A program made the position numbers and the translations under genes. DNA of 64,000 nucleotides from Cristatella mucedo (Eukaryota; Bryozoa; Phylactolaemata; Cristatellidae), in the NCBI GenBank assembly GCA_009760855.2, contig WPIO01000033.1, positions 2,747,501 through 2,811,500 of the forward strand, written 5' to 3'. The notes under the pieces are model-generated. The model was given only the letters and a program-made list of their open reading frames with translations, was not told the DNA's origin and searched no databases. This document shows positions 36,441 through 49,543 of this stretch, piece after piece (the first letter of the stretch is position 1; every line of letters begins with the position of its first letter).

Positions 36441-38945
36441 ATTCCCTGGCAGCTGCTAGAAACTTGAAGCAAACTAACAGGCAAGCCTAGTCGTTTTGCA
36501 CTCGTGCTTCATCACCCAAGAGCTTGACGGCAAATTGTTGTGTACCGTACAGCTCTGGACGAGAGATAGCCGTGTGGGTAAGGGCATTCCCGGCGCGACG
36601 AAGCCGAAAGGGGTTCTGCCTGCACAGTTTCGAAAGGCACTGGATTCTTACCGGGCTGTGCCTGGGTTACAAAAAAAGTCCCTAAAGAAGAGCAGCCCAG
36701 AAGCAAAAGAAAACACAAGTTGATATGTATTAGCCCAGTACAAACTTAAAAATTGCTATTGTCGCTGCTGTTGACTTCGCGCTCGCCAAGAATGACTGGA
36801 AAGATGATTGTAGAAGAAAGAGTTTCCCATCGTCTGCCCTTTCTCTCGAGTGACCGAGCAAGCTTTCCCTGTCACAAGCCCTCTCCGACGTGCCGGCTCT
36901 GGCCCGATTGAGCGATCTCTTGTGGAACCGTTTGAAGGTCAGAGTCTTAATCGCAATTTAAGCAGACCTCTTCATGCACTCTTTAAAATATAGTCTGTAA
37001 TATTGAAATGGCTACCAGCAACTAATAGATATGGGGATCATCGCAGTTGCTAGAACTTATTAGCGGCTCCGAATTACGATTATTAGAAGCCGACTGTTAA
37101 TAATGTATGGCTAACATCTGACGTGATCTAATTATTCAGTTTTTTTTGCCAGCCTCCGTAATCACTCTCTTGCTGTGGAATAGACAGCCATATATCAAGA
37201 AGGATCATTGACCTATTTTTTTGAGATATGCGGCAATATTGATTGCTATCGTGTTCTGATGTTATCAACATGCCTGTGGGCATTGGAGCGGCTTCTGCAT
37301 CACGCATCTACTTGGTGTGCATCCTTGCTCATGCCACCTGAATGCGGTCAAGTCGCGGCAGCTGTGGTCCAGCTTCTTACTGGCTTTCCTACGCCGTGCT
37401 TTGTGAGAACGATAAGCTCAAGAGCCGTCACATTGTACAACATTGAAGTTGCTAGTTTTTTTACGCCCCGGGGCAATTTAAATTCCTGTGAAGATCCTAT
37501 TTTATTAGGGGACACAGCGGGATGAACTGGGATGCATTCTACTTGCACGTGGGTTAATTTGAAGGTATTCTCTCCGCCCTTTAAAAGCAGTTTAATGTGC
37601 TTGAATACACAGTTTTCTGGCCAGCAGTTTTAAGCAGTGCTATTATGGCTTCATTTCCGTTAGTGTGCCTAAAGTTTTGCTACCGCGTCGAAAACTTTTC
37701 GCTAAGATGTGGAGCAATTCGTGATTAGCGGACAGTTCTCCGTTGAGTATAGATGCATCTTTTCTAGTGCTAGTCTGCAATGGAACTCGATGCGACAGGT
37801 GCACTTCTCTTGCATGAGGGTAGATCCCACGTGCATGCACAAAAATAATTTACTACATTGTAAAATCTTTAAGGCGAAGCCGGATCTCACTGTGTGTATT
37901 CGAAAAAAATATGCATCCTGCTCGACACAATCGTTTAATGAGATTTACTGGTCAAACGGAAGATTTCTCGGCGAACTTATTCGAAGGTGTGAAATCCATA
38001 GCTTTGCATAATGCCATACGCTAATGCAGGTCTGGAATTATGACCTTTGAGCGTTTCACAGTCGACATGCGTATGCGAGAAACCGCACGGCGATTTGACC
38101 GTAATAACACCGGTACCCAGTCGAGTCGAAAGCGTCTGTTTTCCTCGAGCCTTTTTCAGATTAACCTCCTTAAAATCCTGGCCAGGAAACTGGCGATTAT
38201 GGATTGCTCAATATATTTTGTTTCGCTTACTCTAGGGGCGAACAGCTGACGGTGTAACCAAATTGACTGAATCGGTCTTCGCAAGTGCGGAAGACGACAT
38301 CGGCGTAGCCAATATTGGAACGAAACGTAGGCAATAGCTCGTTACATTGGTGAGAGCAATACCTTACATGAAACGACAGTACAACGTAATGAATAAAGTA
38401 ACGAAGCGCTGGCCAAAGGCGCAGAATGCACTGGCGACACGAGCAGCAGGCCAAATCCCCGGACCCAATGCGTTGCGCCAGACGCGGCCTTGGCCCGCAC
38501 GGCTTTCAGACAGACAGCTGCGGAACGTCAACAAGCTGCCGCGTTCATTTCGACAGCAATATCGGAGCGTTCCGTGCACTTCCCTGTCGAAGCTATTTTT
38601 GCAGATGTTACACAATGACGGAAATTATTGGGAATGCCTGGCGGCTATCACCAGCCGCCCTCCGATACGCCAACGTGCGTCAGCTGCATGCCATCGCCCG
38701 TATCGCCATGCTGAGAACTCGGGAGTTAAGTTAGCAGGTATGCCCGCATTCGCCACGCTTTCGATGCCACAAATCACTGACTACGTATTTGCAAACAAAA
38801 CGCGTTGTCCACCTTACAGCACTAATATTAAACTTGTTCTCTGGTTTGTGATTATCTGCAGGAATTGTTCAAATGCGAGCTTATAATGGAAGCTTACTTG
38901 GATCTTATTTTAGCAGCTGATAGTTTCTACCCGTTGCTTTTTCAG

Positions 38946-39088
38946 ATCAACTCGCGTTTACCGTGATCAAACCGAGGTACCAACCGCACAAGTCTAGCAT
39001 TGTAGGGTTTGCTAGTGGATCGCTCGTTTTGGTTGCTACCACCATAATCGCTGCAGTGCTGGCCACAATCCTATTCACAAGCTGGTAA
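38946..39088 (+). CDS. Candidate exon encoding a C-terminal membrane segment
   Basis: After a CTTTTTCAG acceptor one frame reads QLAFTVIKPRYQPHKSS and then about 29 hydrophobic residues (VGFASGSLVLVATTIIAAVL, ILFTSW), ending in TAA at 39086. A GTAAGG donor overlaps the stop, so it may be internal. A possible preceding exon, 38608-38738, has a good acceptor (ATTTTTGCAG), a GTATGC donor and matching phase. I do not recognise the protein. Confidence 0.35.
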
Positions 39089-39814
39089 GGAATACAGTGC
39101 ATGTCCCTACTGTACCTTACAATTACAGTGAGTCAGATTCTAATATTGGCAGCTGCCTACGAGCACACTGTTTACACGCAACAAGAATTTACTGTTGCTT
39201 TAAATATAAATGCAAACAAATTTAATTCAGGCGAACTATAAATGGTCTGTAACTAATTGTCATTCCGCGTGAGCCTATATGTTATCCGCTGATCTAGTTC
39301 CTGAGCATGCCCGTAATGTCTGTATTTCTGCCTTTTGTATTTCCTTGCTCTAGGCTTATTTCCTAAAATAGCATTACTTAAGAATCCTCCTTAGCATTAA
39401 GTTTTGTCCCTGGATCCTTCAAAAAGGCTTCTGTTAGGTCACACATTAAGAAGTCGACACTCAGCAGAGAATTTTTAGCAATTTCCACCCAGTCTCTCCA
39501 CTGCCTTTCCTAGCAAGGAAACTAAAACGAGTACTGGCAGATCAGCTTAACTCTTATATCAGCAGGTCAAACCTAGCAAGTAAGTTGCAGTTATGTTGTA
39601 GAGTAAAGCACTACCGTGTCAGCACTGTTTCCAGTGTATAACGACCATTTCATGAACACTGACTTTAGTAGAGTAGTTCTTCTAGTTCTGCTGGATCTCA
39701 TGGCAGCTTTTTGATATGATTGATCGTGTCCTTGAGGAAATATCATCTCACCAGGGCATCACTGGCACTGCACTGCAATGGCTTGGGTCATATTTCAGTG
39801 AAAGATTTCATAGT

Positions 39815-40520
39815 TATAACAATAACAACAAAACACTTGATAAAGTGCCCTCAGAGAACTCAATCTCTTTCTAGGTGCTTTAAATTTGCTGCAAATTAAA
39901 CACGATCAAATGGTGAGTGGTATCATGCTTGATAAACAACAATAACGTGGTTAGGAGTGACATGCATAGGGTCAGCATGCACGTGTGGTTAGTGGCAGCA
40001 TGCAACGGTGCAAGCACGCATAAGCACATAAAAGATGAACCCCATGGACCCACTAGCTGCTGTCATAAATAGGTGCATTATTTTAATTTATTTTTAAATA
40101 TAGTCAAGTAAAGGGATATCGTGATGGAAGTCGGGAGTTAGTTTCAGGCTTTGGGAGCATACGAACTAAAGGCACGGTCTCCAAAGGATTTGAGGTTTGT
40201 ACGAGGTATAGGTAAACAGTTCGATTCCGAAAAGCAGGTGGTACGATACTTAGCCTGGTGGGGGATTAGATCTAATAGGTAGACTGGAGCCAAAGAATAA
40301 AGGGACCTAAAAGTGAGTGACAAAACCGTGAAGTCGATCCGTTGCATGTCTGGGAGCCAGTGCAGGTCGGCGAGAAGTGGTGTGATGTGGCAACTGCGAC
40401 TCTCACGACAGACAAGCCTAGCTGAAGAGTTTTGCACCAGCTGTAAGCGCTTGAGTGCACAAGCTGGTAGGCCAGCAAGACTTGATTGACATGATCGACA
40501 AACAAATCTCAGCTAGTAGA
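39815..40520 (-). mobile_element. LINE family A, 3' half
   Basis: On the minus strand a 97-codon frame reads QNSSARLVCRESRSCHITPL, LADLHWLPDMQRIDF and NLKSFGDRAFSSYAPKA, close to the family consensus. The tail (complement of GATAAAGTGCCCTCAGAGAA) is at the left end. Confidence 0.85.
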
Positions 40521-40559
40521 GTAATAAGAAGCTAGGAGTCATTCTGGAACGACAAAGCA

Positions 40560-40750
40560 CATAAGTAATAATACTGTTGATAAAGCACCCTAAGAGAACT
40601 CACTTTCTAGGCGCTTTACATTTGCTGCAAAGGAAACACGATCGGATAGTGAATTGTATCATGCTTGATAAACAACATGAATAACATGTTTAATCAATAA
40701 CATAAATAAACAACATAAAGGACGAATGACAGCGACCCACTAAATGATGT
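40560..40750 (-). mobile_element. LINE family A, 3' tail fragment
   Basis: Complement of the conserved 3' end (GATAAAGCACCCTAAGAGAA, then GGCGCTTTACATTTGCTGCA), directly beside the larger copy in the same orientation. Confidence 0.7.
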
Positions 40751-41039
40751 GATAGATAAATGCTTTGTAGTTTCTTTCAAAATGTGGGCTGTAAACATAG
40801 ACAAGCACAGAAACCTGGGAAAAAATAGTTATAGTGGCTGAAGCTTTAAACGAGACATTAGTGCCATCACTTGCTTTTTGTAAACTCTGCTCTACTCCAT
40901 CTTAAGCAATTCTTCTGTGTGGCTTTGTTTTTTCAACGCCTGATTCCATAGGATTAAATCCCCTTGAGCATCCAAGCAGCCCTGACAAGAGGCATCTGCA
41001 AACTAGTCTTTAAGGCTAGCAAGTAGTGCATATGCCAAA

Positions 41040-41760
41040 CTTAATAATAGTAATAGGAATATATTTTAATATAGCATCCAAGGTGAACTAAATCTATCTA
41101 GACTCTTTCTGTATTCTACAAAGGAAGCTTGTCAATTGGTTAGTGATAACATGCACAGTGTTAGCACACGTAAGCACGTAAAGGACAATTCACACAACCC
41201 TGAAAATACCGCGAGAAACATGTACGTTTTAGCTTATTTTTAAACGTCTTGAAGTCAGGGGATGTCATGACGTCAGTCGGGTGTGATTCCGGGCTCTGGT
41301 AGCATACGAACTAAAGGCACGGTCTCCAGAAGATTTGAGGTTGGTTTGAGGCACAGCTAAGCGACTTTATAGTCAGAAGACCGGTGGTACGATGTCTAGC
41401 TTGATTGGAAACTAGTTCGGATAAGTAGGATAGAGGAAGAAACTGAAGGAATCAAAAGTGAGTGAAAAAACCTTGGAATCAATATGCTGCTTGATGGTGA
41501 GATGGTGAGCCAGTGTACGTCGGTGAGAAGTTGCGCACTGTGGTAATTGCAAGGCTCGTGACAGACACCAGCCAGGGTGCCGAGTTTTGCATCAACTGTA
41601 AGCCCCTTTGTCCACAGGCCTGACGATATGCCATTAGTAAGTTACAGACGTCAAGAGGAATAATGATAATCATAATAATACACTTGTATAGCATCCTTTG
41701 AGAACTGAATCTCTCTCTCTACGCACTTTACAGATTCTGCATATAAAGCATTACCAAATA
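41040..41760 (-). mobile_element. LINE family A, two adjoining 3' fragments
   Basis: 41.04-41.65 kb holds a degenerate ORF2 end (ACTAAAGGCACGGTCTCCAG on the plus strand) and tail. A second tail starts at 41.67 kb (ATAATAATACACTTGTATAG). Both are in minus orientation. Confidence 0.7.
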
Positions 41761-42265
41761 TTTTGTGGAAATTGGGTGTCATAAATGCACGGACCAACTT
41801 GTGTGTGGTATCCCTGGATAAGCTGGCCTGTATTTTGAAAGGTTTGACCTAGTCAATTACGTTGACCCACAAAGTTGCATGAGATGATAGACCTATCCCA
41901 AGCTTCCACCTTAGCCACAGGCTAGAATTTGCAGCTAATATCGAAAGCTCTTTTAGCACAAGTTTGACTCTGTGTTTATTTCCCCAAAATGCCAAGCCCC
42001 GATTTCTCAAGCAAACAGTGGTAAAGGATTTCACGAATCTTGAGCAGTGGACTTGCATATAGTTGCCGAGCTGATCAAGACCCTTGCCTTCAGCTAGTTC
42101 AACCAGAGCTGGCTGTGTCCGTGAGATGTGCACTGCTGCCAGCAGCACTTGCGTCGTCTTGTGCTTTGCTCAGTCAAACTCACTAGTCGCAGCCTTTGGA
42201 GGTCGATCGGTGAGCATGAATGAGCACGGTATCGGTCGCCGATGGTGGGCACACAACCGAGCGCT

Positions 42266-42266
<1 letters not shown>

Positions 42267-42341
<75 letters not shown>

Positions 42342-42398
42342 CCTCCCTCCCTCCCTCCCTCCCTCCCTCCCTCCCTCCCTCTCTCTCTCTCTCTCTCC
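42267..42398. repeat. (CT)n-(CCCT)n-(CT)n compound microsatellite
   Basis: About 70 bases of CT, then about 45 bases of CCCT units, then CT again. Confidence 0.97.
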
Positions 42399-42399
42399 C

Positions 42400-45210
42400 C
42401 TCCCCTTCGCGGCACGCAGCAGCCCATGGTATGTGCTAAACAGCGCTCACCCCTTAAAATGCTGCTGCTGCAGCGCTCGTTGCTGTCGTTTGCTCCAGCC
42501 CTGAGCTCTGTAGCTACTAGCCTGGCTTTTGCCGGCACACTCACGACGCCGAAGCAGCAGCTCGGCGCGAGCCTGCTCAGCGGCCAGTGCCTGCGATGAC
42601 ACCGACGACTGGCATCATTGTGGAGTCAGCAGAGAGTTTGCCGGGCTTTGGCTGGACTCGAAGACTCCTAAGAGCCTGATTTGTGTGTTGTGTGTGTGTT
42701 TTATGTGTGGGGGGATTCTTAAACTGGGCTGTGCAAAGCGGAATGCATGTGTCGCAATGAACGTCGCACTGCTTGGCGTGTCGACCCGAGCAAGCTCTCT
42801 CAGTACTTCTGCTGCGGCCGTGCACTAGTACTAGGCGATCGTCCATGATGAGCAGAGCTGGCTGCACGGCTTGTCCGAGCAGGCGGCTCAAGTATCGATG
42901 GACTTTGGCCAGTGCCCGCCCTTGGGTAGAGAGCGTGTATCAGTGGGCTACAGCAAGTGCGGTAACAGACTAATGTGTACCTGCTCTCGCTGCAGTGTTC
43001 TGCTTCTCAGTAGGAAAAACCACCCTTACTCAATGTCTCGCTAGATAGCTAGATTGCTAATAGCCGGCAGCAGCAATGACTGCAATGGGAGCATGTGCAG
43101 GACCTTACTTTTCCATCTCATGCACAAGCGCTGGCATTCCAATTTTGTCTGGGGAGAACTTTTGAAAATGTGTTGATATCTCTACTGGCTGTACAGCATG
43201 ACAGTATTGTCTGTATAATTGTGCAGCAAGCAAGCATGGCCACTTGGTCTGGTTGCACCGAAACGATCCACTGGCATCCAAGCCATGCCACGTTAGCATC
43301 CAAGCAACTAGGGGTCTAACTTTAATGCATTAACTATGAGCCTACATCTTTAATTTCAATGAGCACAACCGTCTAATTTAATTAATATACTTAGGCTGCC
43401 ATTATTAGCAAGGATGCGATTAGCGTCTTAAAAGATTATAGGATAGGATGCTCTAAAAGTAAAGATACAGTTATACCCATAACTCACCCGGCTTGACCTC
43501 CTGAGACCAATGCAATTGTAACGCGACTGTGTATATTGGGGAGTGCTTACATACGCTGAAAGACAGAGACAGACAGACAGAGAGAGGTCTGTCAAAAGTT
43601 ACACTACTACGGTGTATCTAATAGGAAGTCAATATGGGTATCTATTCAACTAATCATTGGAGCTGTCAGGGACATTATATTTCATATATCTCTTACGTAT
43701 TACAGACTGATAATGCAATAATGCTTAAGTAATGTAATCAAACAAAGAAAAACCATTGACAGTTAAACGTGCACTCACAGTAACAACCAGTTCAAAGCAA
43801 ACAGTCACTAATGAGACTATGTCAAGCCGGTAGCCATAGTAATTAGTAAATAAAAGAGCCGGTATATGCGAGACTGATTGAGCCGGACCTGCACGTTTCT
43901 GTCACTCCACTTGTCTCCAAGTTCCAGAGCTGGTCCTGATAATGCACTGCAATTGAAAATTATTCCCTATCACTTGTTGATCATGATGGCTACAGTTCAG
44001 AGCATCATATTTAGAAACTACTGAAAGGACAAGATGCTTGCCTCGAGCATGCGATGGACAGCTAGTTACACTACCTGCCGACTTAAGGCCTACTACACAG
44101 CAGCAGTGTCAAAGTAAAAACTTCAAAAGTCAGCTGAAAGACTCGAGTTGCAAAAACTAAGTGAGTTAGAGCAGGGGACGATCCCGGTATGTCTCGACTA
44201 CCAGTTCAGCAAATTATCAATTCACCCACCAACTTGTGCCAGGGGAATTTCAAGAAAAATACTTACATAAAAATGGTTTAACAATCGAATATGTTTGTTG
44301 TACCTTTCAAAAGACAAACATGTTAGAAATGGAATCGGAAGTTCTGGTGACTTCCACTTATGAAAAAGGTTAATGCAAACCATGTCTAGCCCCGATGAAA
44401 ACAGGAAGCAACATGTCTAAAAATGGCAAACTACCTATCTCAGCATCATATGCGACTTGCATCTCAGCCAGCTGAACCTTAATAGATCGAGGCTCATGTG
44501 TGACGCTCTTTGAAGTGAATGCTTGTAACTTGTAAACAGCTTCATTTACAATGTAGCTTTTTGCCTTGTAAAATCCATAACTCGGCCATACTTAATGGAT
44601 CAAAGTGAAATTGGAAATTTCTGTTCAGCTCTACTTAAAAAACCTTGCATTAATTTATTTCTGATTTCGGTTGGATAAATTTAATGTACGTGTCTATGAT
44701 TGCCAAAACATAAAGTCCATCTATAAAAAAAAACACTGCAGTGCCAGCAGCTACTGAGTCTGACAGAAAAGCAGACATAGTTTTGCAACAAAAGCAAGCA
44801 GTCTGACCCTCGTTTTCTAGCTTACAGCGGTTGTGTTCTTTCAGCCTAATCACTATGGATTGGCATTGGCTTGACAACCTATATACTCACCAGGAAAGAA
44901 GTAGTAACAGAGCGCTTTCAGATAAACAACCGCAACGTGTCGTACACCCAACTCGTGTCACGTGGTGAGCACATCCTCTAGCACTACATGCACACGTGAT
45001 CAGAAAAAACCTAGGCAACCGAAAGCTGACATGAATCTAAGAAAATCCAGAAATCTAAAACATGCTTACCGATAGTACCAGAGTTGACGACGATGCTAAG
45101 TGGCTTACACACATTTGAGCAGTAACTATTGGGCCAGAACGTCAATCGCCTTGTGCCACTCAGCTGGTGATACCAATTGTAACTGAAGTGACCCAGAGGC
45201 TAAAACAACA
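42400..45210. other. No recognised gene
   Basis: Unique-looking sequence with only short frames. A GACAGACAGAGAGAG run is near 43566. I see no supported exon or mobile element. Confidence 0.5.
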
Positions 45211-45374
45211 GTGTGACGATGACAAGTAAGTTGGACTGTGCTTGTATCAAAAGCGTGGCTGGAATTGCCTTCCTGATTGCAATCTCTCATGCTTCAGGTC
45301 AACAAGCATGCATAACCCTCATTAAATCCTAAACATGAAGCAGTCATGCTAATGAAGATGTGATTCCATTGCAG

Positions 45375-45487
45375 TGCCGGCAAAACCCATTGCCCCATCC
45401 CATACGACTGCCTACTCAGGCAGTTAGACGCGGTGGAGTCCTATCGCTCAACAGACTTGTGGTACCGCTTTTTTGGCTTTATCAACG
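45375..45487 (+). CDS. Candidate exon, unknown protein
   Basis: Acceptor CCATTGCAG, donor GTAACA; 37 codons in one frame, reading PYDCLLRQLDAVESYR and DLWYRFFGFIN. About 150 bases upstream a short frame from 45217 reads MTSKLDCACIKSVAGIAFLI, signal-peptide-like, but its phase does not fit directly. Family not recognised. Confidence 0.25.
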
Positions 45488-45852
45488 GTAACACAAGCAG
45501 CTACGTTGGTCTTCTGCTGACATGAAGTATCATACTTCAAATTCCGGCAATAAGCAACAAGAATGCACGTGTATAAAGTGTTGAATTGAGCTCTAAGGGG
45601 GCTGTCTAAATGGAAAAGTTAGCTTCCTCAGGCAGAAAGACATGCCGAGATGCTTTGGCAAGCTTTTACTTAAAGGTGTGTCAAACCACACACCCTTTCC
45701 CTGGCCACGGCTCCCCTCTGGTGAGCCGCAGTGCTCACCGGATAGCAGCAGAGCTGCAGCACTAGGGCGTGGCAGCTCGGTGTCATTCCCTTCGAAGTCT
45801 CAGCAGAACTGCCGCCGGTTAGACTCACTCGGGGCAGTGCCCCACTGTGTCA

Positions 45853-46085
45853 AACCAGTTGTATGCCACACGTAAAGTCGGCAGAAAATCCACCCTGTCA
45901 TTCGATGATTTGGCAGCACTACTAACGACCGTATCGCTTGAAATGCCCCAGGAAGCCATCTATCACGAAATCTCGCCCCTCCCCAAGTGGACAGAGGCGA
46001 CCCGGGAGTATCTGATCCTCACTGAAATCACCCAAGCTGACCTGCTTCCCAGCAAGGGTCTAACCATCGTGCATACATGGGCATT
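45853..46085 (+). pseudogene. Possible Bel/Pao-type integrase-end fragment
   Basis: The frame TRKVGRKSTLSFDDLAALLT resembles the region after the integrase core of Bel/Pao retrotransposons (STLTFDEL-type motif). No LTRs or other domains are visible, so it is at most a remnant. Confidence 0.25.
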
Positions 46086-46507
46086 CACGTGCATGGTGAG
46101 AACGAGTTTCTCACTTTCACACATCTCTACTTCTTACATGGATGTGAGCGTACTCACACATTCTATCTCTCTCTCTCTCTGATCTATACACGAACCTTTT
46201 TATTTCTGTAGCTCCGATCTACATATTTGTATCTGTTTTCACTCTCTTTCTCTCCTCTCTACCTCTGACCTTATAGCTAGCTCTCTTGTTCATGCAGGAG
46301 ACCACCTCCATAGCCCCTGCAATACTCGTTTGCCGACCTTAAAACCGTCCCAATGGAAGTGCATTGATTCATGGGCTTCGAGTAGGTAATTTCTTCTTGT
46401 GTAGAAGCTGAGGGGGCCTTTGAATTAGTAATTAAATTCACCTTTCATTTGCTCCTGCGACCCCCCCCCAAGGAATCATAAATGGATTACTGTGTTATTT
46501 CGTGCAG

Positions 46508-46723
46508 CTAATTATCCTTATCGATTTTGAGCTCAATCATCATACAGACATGCTCCTATCAGCTGATGACCATTTGAGCCAAGCACATCTAATAATGCCA
46601 TCAAAAACCTTCATGAACAGCCATTCAAGCAAAATAAGTGGAAATTCGAAGAAAAGAAGAATGGTGTATGGTTCATTTGAAAATGTATTGTTATCCCAAT
46701 TGCCGACGACTGTCCACGAAGCC
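46508..46723 (+). CDS. Candidate exon, unknown protein
   Basis: 72 codons open between TTTCGTGCAG and a GTAAGC donor, phase 0 at both ends. It includes SGNSKKRRMVYGSFENVLL. It might belong with the candidate at 45375-45487. It has no recognised domain. Confidence 0.25.
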
Positions 46724-46814
46724 GTAAGCTTCCCATTTAGATATAGACTCATGAATACTGACAGGCATAGAACTATCTTAGATCAATGCTTTCATATCTT
46801 TCAGCAGTTAATAA

Positions 46815-47105
46815 AAATAATACATTTGTATAGCACCCTCAGAGAATGCACTTTAGTATGCTGTAAAGGAAGCGTGATCAAATGGTTAGTGGTAATATGC
46901 ACAATGTCTACAAGCATAACATGGTTAGACGTGACATGCACAGTGTCAACATGTAAAATATGGTTACTGTTAGTGTACATAGTGTCGGTATGCTTAAGCA
47001 CACAAAGGAAAAATCACATGGACTCACTAAATGCTGAGAGAAACAGGTGCATTTAAGCTTCTTTTTAAATGTCAATTCAGGCAATTTCGTGACGTTGAAC
47101 ACAAC
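46815..47105 (-). mobile_element. LINE family A, 3' fragment
   Basis: Plus-strand text shows AATACATTTGTATAGCACCC at the left, then repeats of GTTAGTGGTAATATGCACA, the 3' UTR of the family reversed, and the end of ORF2 (FKKKLKCTCF). Confidence 0.75.
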
Positions 47106-47185
47106 TTTCTAATTAAAACATTAATCAGAAGTAGTGAGGCTTGCCTTCGGTATAGCCAACAGAAAAAATGACATTTATATAAAAA

Positions 47186-47358
47186 GCTAGTTGGTTTCAC
47201 AGCCTCATTTATAGAGCGACAGAAGAGCCTTTACTGCTATCATCACCGCTTGCAGTGGGCGATAAAGAATCGCCCACTGCAAGCAACAACAAGGACTCAA
47301 ACTCACGACCTGGGTCGTGAAGAGCAAGTTCCTACCCCCTAAGCTAACACATGACCGC
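47186..47358 (-). repeat. tRNA-derived SINE (family 1), diverged
   Basis: Same layout reversed: AGAGCCTTTACTGCTATCAT, TTGCAGTGGGCGATAAAG, a short insertion repeating CGCCCACTGCAAGC, then a damaged B box and head. Confidence 0.75.
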
Positions 47359-47934
47359 AATTATATAAAACATCACATCAGCAGATGTCGGTACAATTGG
47401 CTATCATTTATCTAAACGACTCTGATAGGTATGTATTCATTAGCATGTCTCTATTATGCTCAATATCGCAACTTCTCACTCGTGTCGAAAAGTCTACCTC
47501 CTATGACCTTAACTAATTCTTGCTGCATGCTTTCATCATTACTATCGATTTATTGCAGAAATGAATTTTACCTTACATAGTGTAAAGCCTGCATCCATCC
47601 CCTTCCTATGTATTCGCTACTGCCCAGTGTGAATGTATCACCAAAGGCAGTCATCACCAATAAGTAGCTGACCTTCAAGTACTGAAGCTCGATTAATAGA
47701 ATATGAATAAAAGGAGAAGGATCAAATATCATTCACAATAGCAGTCTGGCATGCTAGGCTCTTATAATACTACAATACACATGAAGCAAATCGACCTGAG
47801 GTTCAATGAGTTGCTGTATGTTCTATTTACTATTAAGGATTCTAGGTGGTTCATATTTTTTCAAAGTATATCCTGCATTCTGTATAGTTTAGGCTTGAAA
47901 ATACTGAGACCGAAGGTCAGCTGAGCGGCATGAG

Positions 47935-48010
47935 TTTCTCATACTCACTGGTCCTGACCAGGGCTTAAACCTGTATCTCGACAACCGATCGAGCGACCTA
48001 ACCATCGAAA
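47935..48010 (-). repeat. tRNA-like remnant
   Basis: Complement contains GGTTAGGTCGCTCGATCGGT and GGTTTAAGCCC, spaced like tRNA A and B boxes. No clear body or tail follows. Confidence 0.35.
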
Positions 48011-48289
48011 TTTGTGCAGTATGCACTAAATAATTAGCAGATCAATTGGAATAAATAATAAATTATAAACAGAGGCCTTGGCCATCGTTTAGCTTTTTAG
48101 TCTATGCAGCTAAAACTTTAAGAAGCTACACACACAAAAAGTTTAAGTGCAAAAGCAAAAGATGTGATTGCAATGGTTGACCATTCAACCCACCACTAGT
48201 GCTTGCTATCAAGCCCATTCTGCATAATGTGACCGACGATGGCAACCTTGAAGCTAAGAATTTCGTCACCCAAAGGCTTAAGTTGCTGA

Positions 48290-48640
48290 ATTCGATGGCA
48301 ATACTTCTGAAGCTTTTGCTGTACATGTCCTACACTGGAACTCACTTCCGAAATTCTTCCACAAAACAACTATTCTCCTGCTGCCGACTAGAGCACATCC
48401 TTTCCAGCCGTCCTGAGCTGCTACTTCCATGCTAGTCACTACCTCAACTGCCTTCCTGACGCTATGCTTCTCACTTTCTCTTTGCTGCATAATATGAAGT
48501 CTGTTGGATACCGTATGCATACCGAAAGCAGCTTAGGCTTTGACTGTGCTATAAGAAACACTCCTGTGTAATACCCACTTAGCCTACGTGGAGTTACAGA
48601 CAGAGATACATTACATCAAATTAAAACTGCAGCAGCTACA
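48290..48640 (+). mobile_element. LINE family B, degenerate copy
   Basis: Frame pieces (CYTGTHFRNSSTKQLF, then TMLLTFSLLHNMKSVGYRMH-like) followed by TGGAGTTACAGACAGAGATA and CATTACATC, the family B end. Confidence 0.65.
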
Positions 48641-48839
48641 TTGTGCCTTTTAGCAACTCATCGACTGAGTGTGAGCTGCATCACTGAAGAAGAAGAATGA
48701 TCTATCAAGATATATCGATGCATCTTACCACTACAGGGTATATCTCCTTCTCTTCCACGGCTTCGGCTCCTTGCACTTTGTCAAAATTGAAGCAGCAGCA
48801 CCTTGGATGACAATACAACCTCTCGAGAGGCAATGCATA

Positions 48840-49014
48840 TTAAAAATGTACATATCGTATGAGCAGGCACGGCAGAGATGGCTGGACTTCTATTAGAGCC
48901 CTTTGTAAACGCGGCTTGCATGCACACCTAGTGTGAGACAGCAGTGCCCGCATATGCCAGATATCAGTATACATAACGTCTGATGCTGATAACCGGCAGC
49001 CTACTAAATAGCAC
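48840..49014 (-). CDS. Candidate terminal exon of the C6orf89-like gene
   Basis: Open from a GTGTAG acceptor to TAA at 48840. It contains CYLVGCRLSASDVMYTDIW, similar in spacing to the Cys-x(3-4)-Cys...GD-x-x-Y-x-D-x-x-x-W end of C6orf89. Its entry phase needs one more unseen exon between it and exon 5. Confidence 0.35.
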
Positions 49015-49543
49015 CTACACCACAGACAGTTCACATCAAAGGACAAGCAAAACGCATCATGTAATTCCCTTTTGCTAGCACATTAGTGAGTCAAGCAGCC
49101 ACTGGGAAGGAACAGCATTTCAATTTGCCACTATAGGAACAGACATTCCATGGTATCCATCAACAAAATTTCCTGAAAAGATCCTGTTAGATGCATCATA
49201 TGGTTACAACAAAAGAGGCAATTCTTATGGTCTTGTTTACAGGCAAAGACTCATCATGCCGACCTAGTGGCTTGGTAATGGCATTTTTGGAGCATCCTTC
49301 AAGCCGCTGTCTCATCCTAAGCGTCACGTAAGGTGCTTAGGACTACTCAGTTTTTTCATTAGCATCAATTGACCGGTGAAAACTTTACCACAAGCAAGAT
49401 TCCAACACAGAACCGAGGGATCTAGAGTCCATGACACTAACTAGTAGGCAACAGGATGGCATAATACTAAATTATTCAAAAACAATCCAAGTTCCTAGCT
49501 CTATACCGATCAAAAAGTCCAGAATATTTTAGGATTAACCATT

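Noticed and set aside
46502-47056. A single 184-codon plus-strand gene
   Set aside because: Its right half runs through a reversed LINE tail; only 46508-46723 has exon-like borders.
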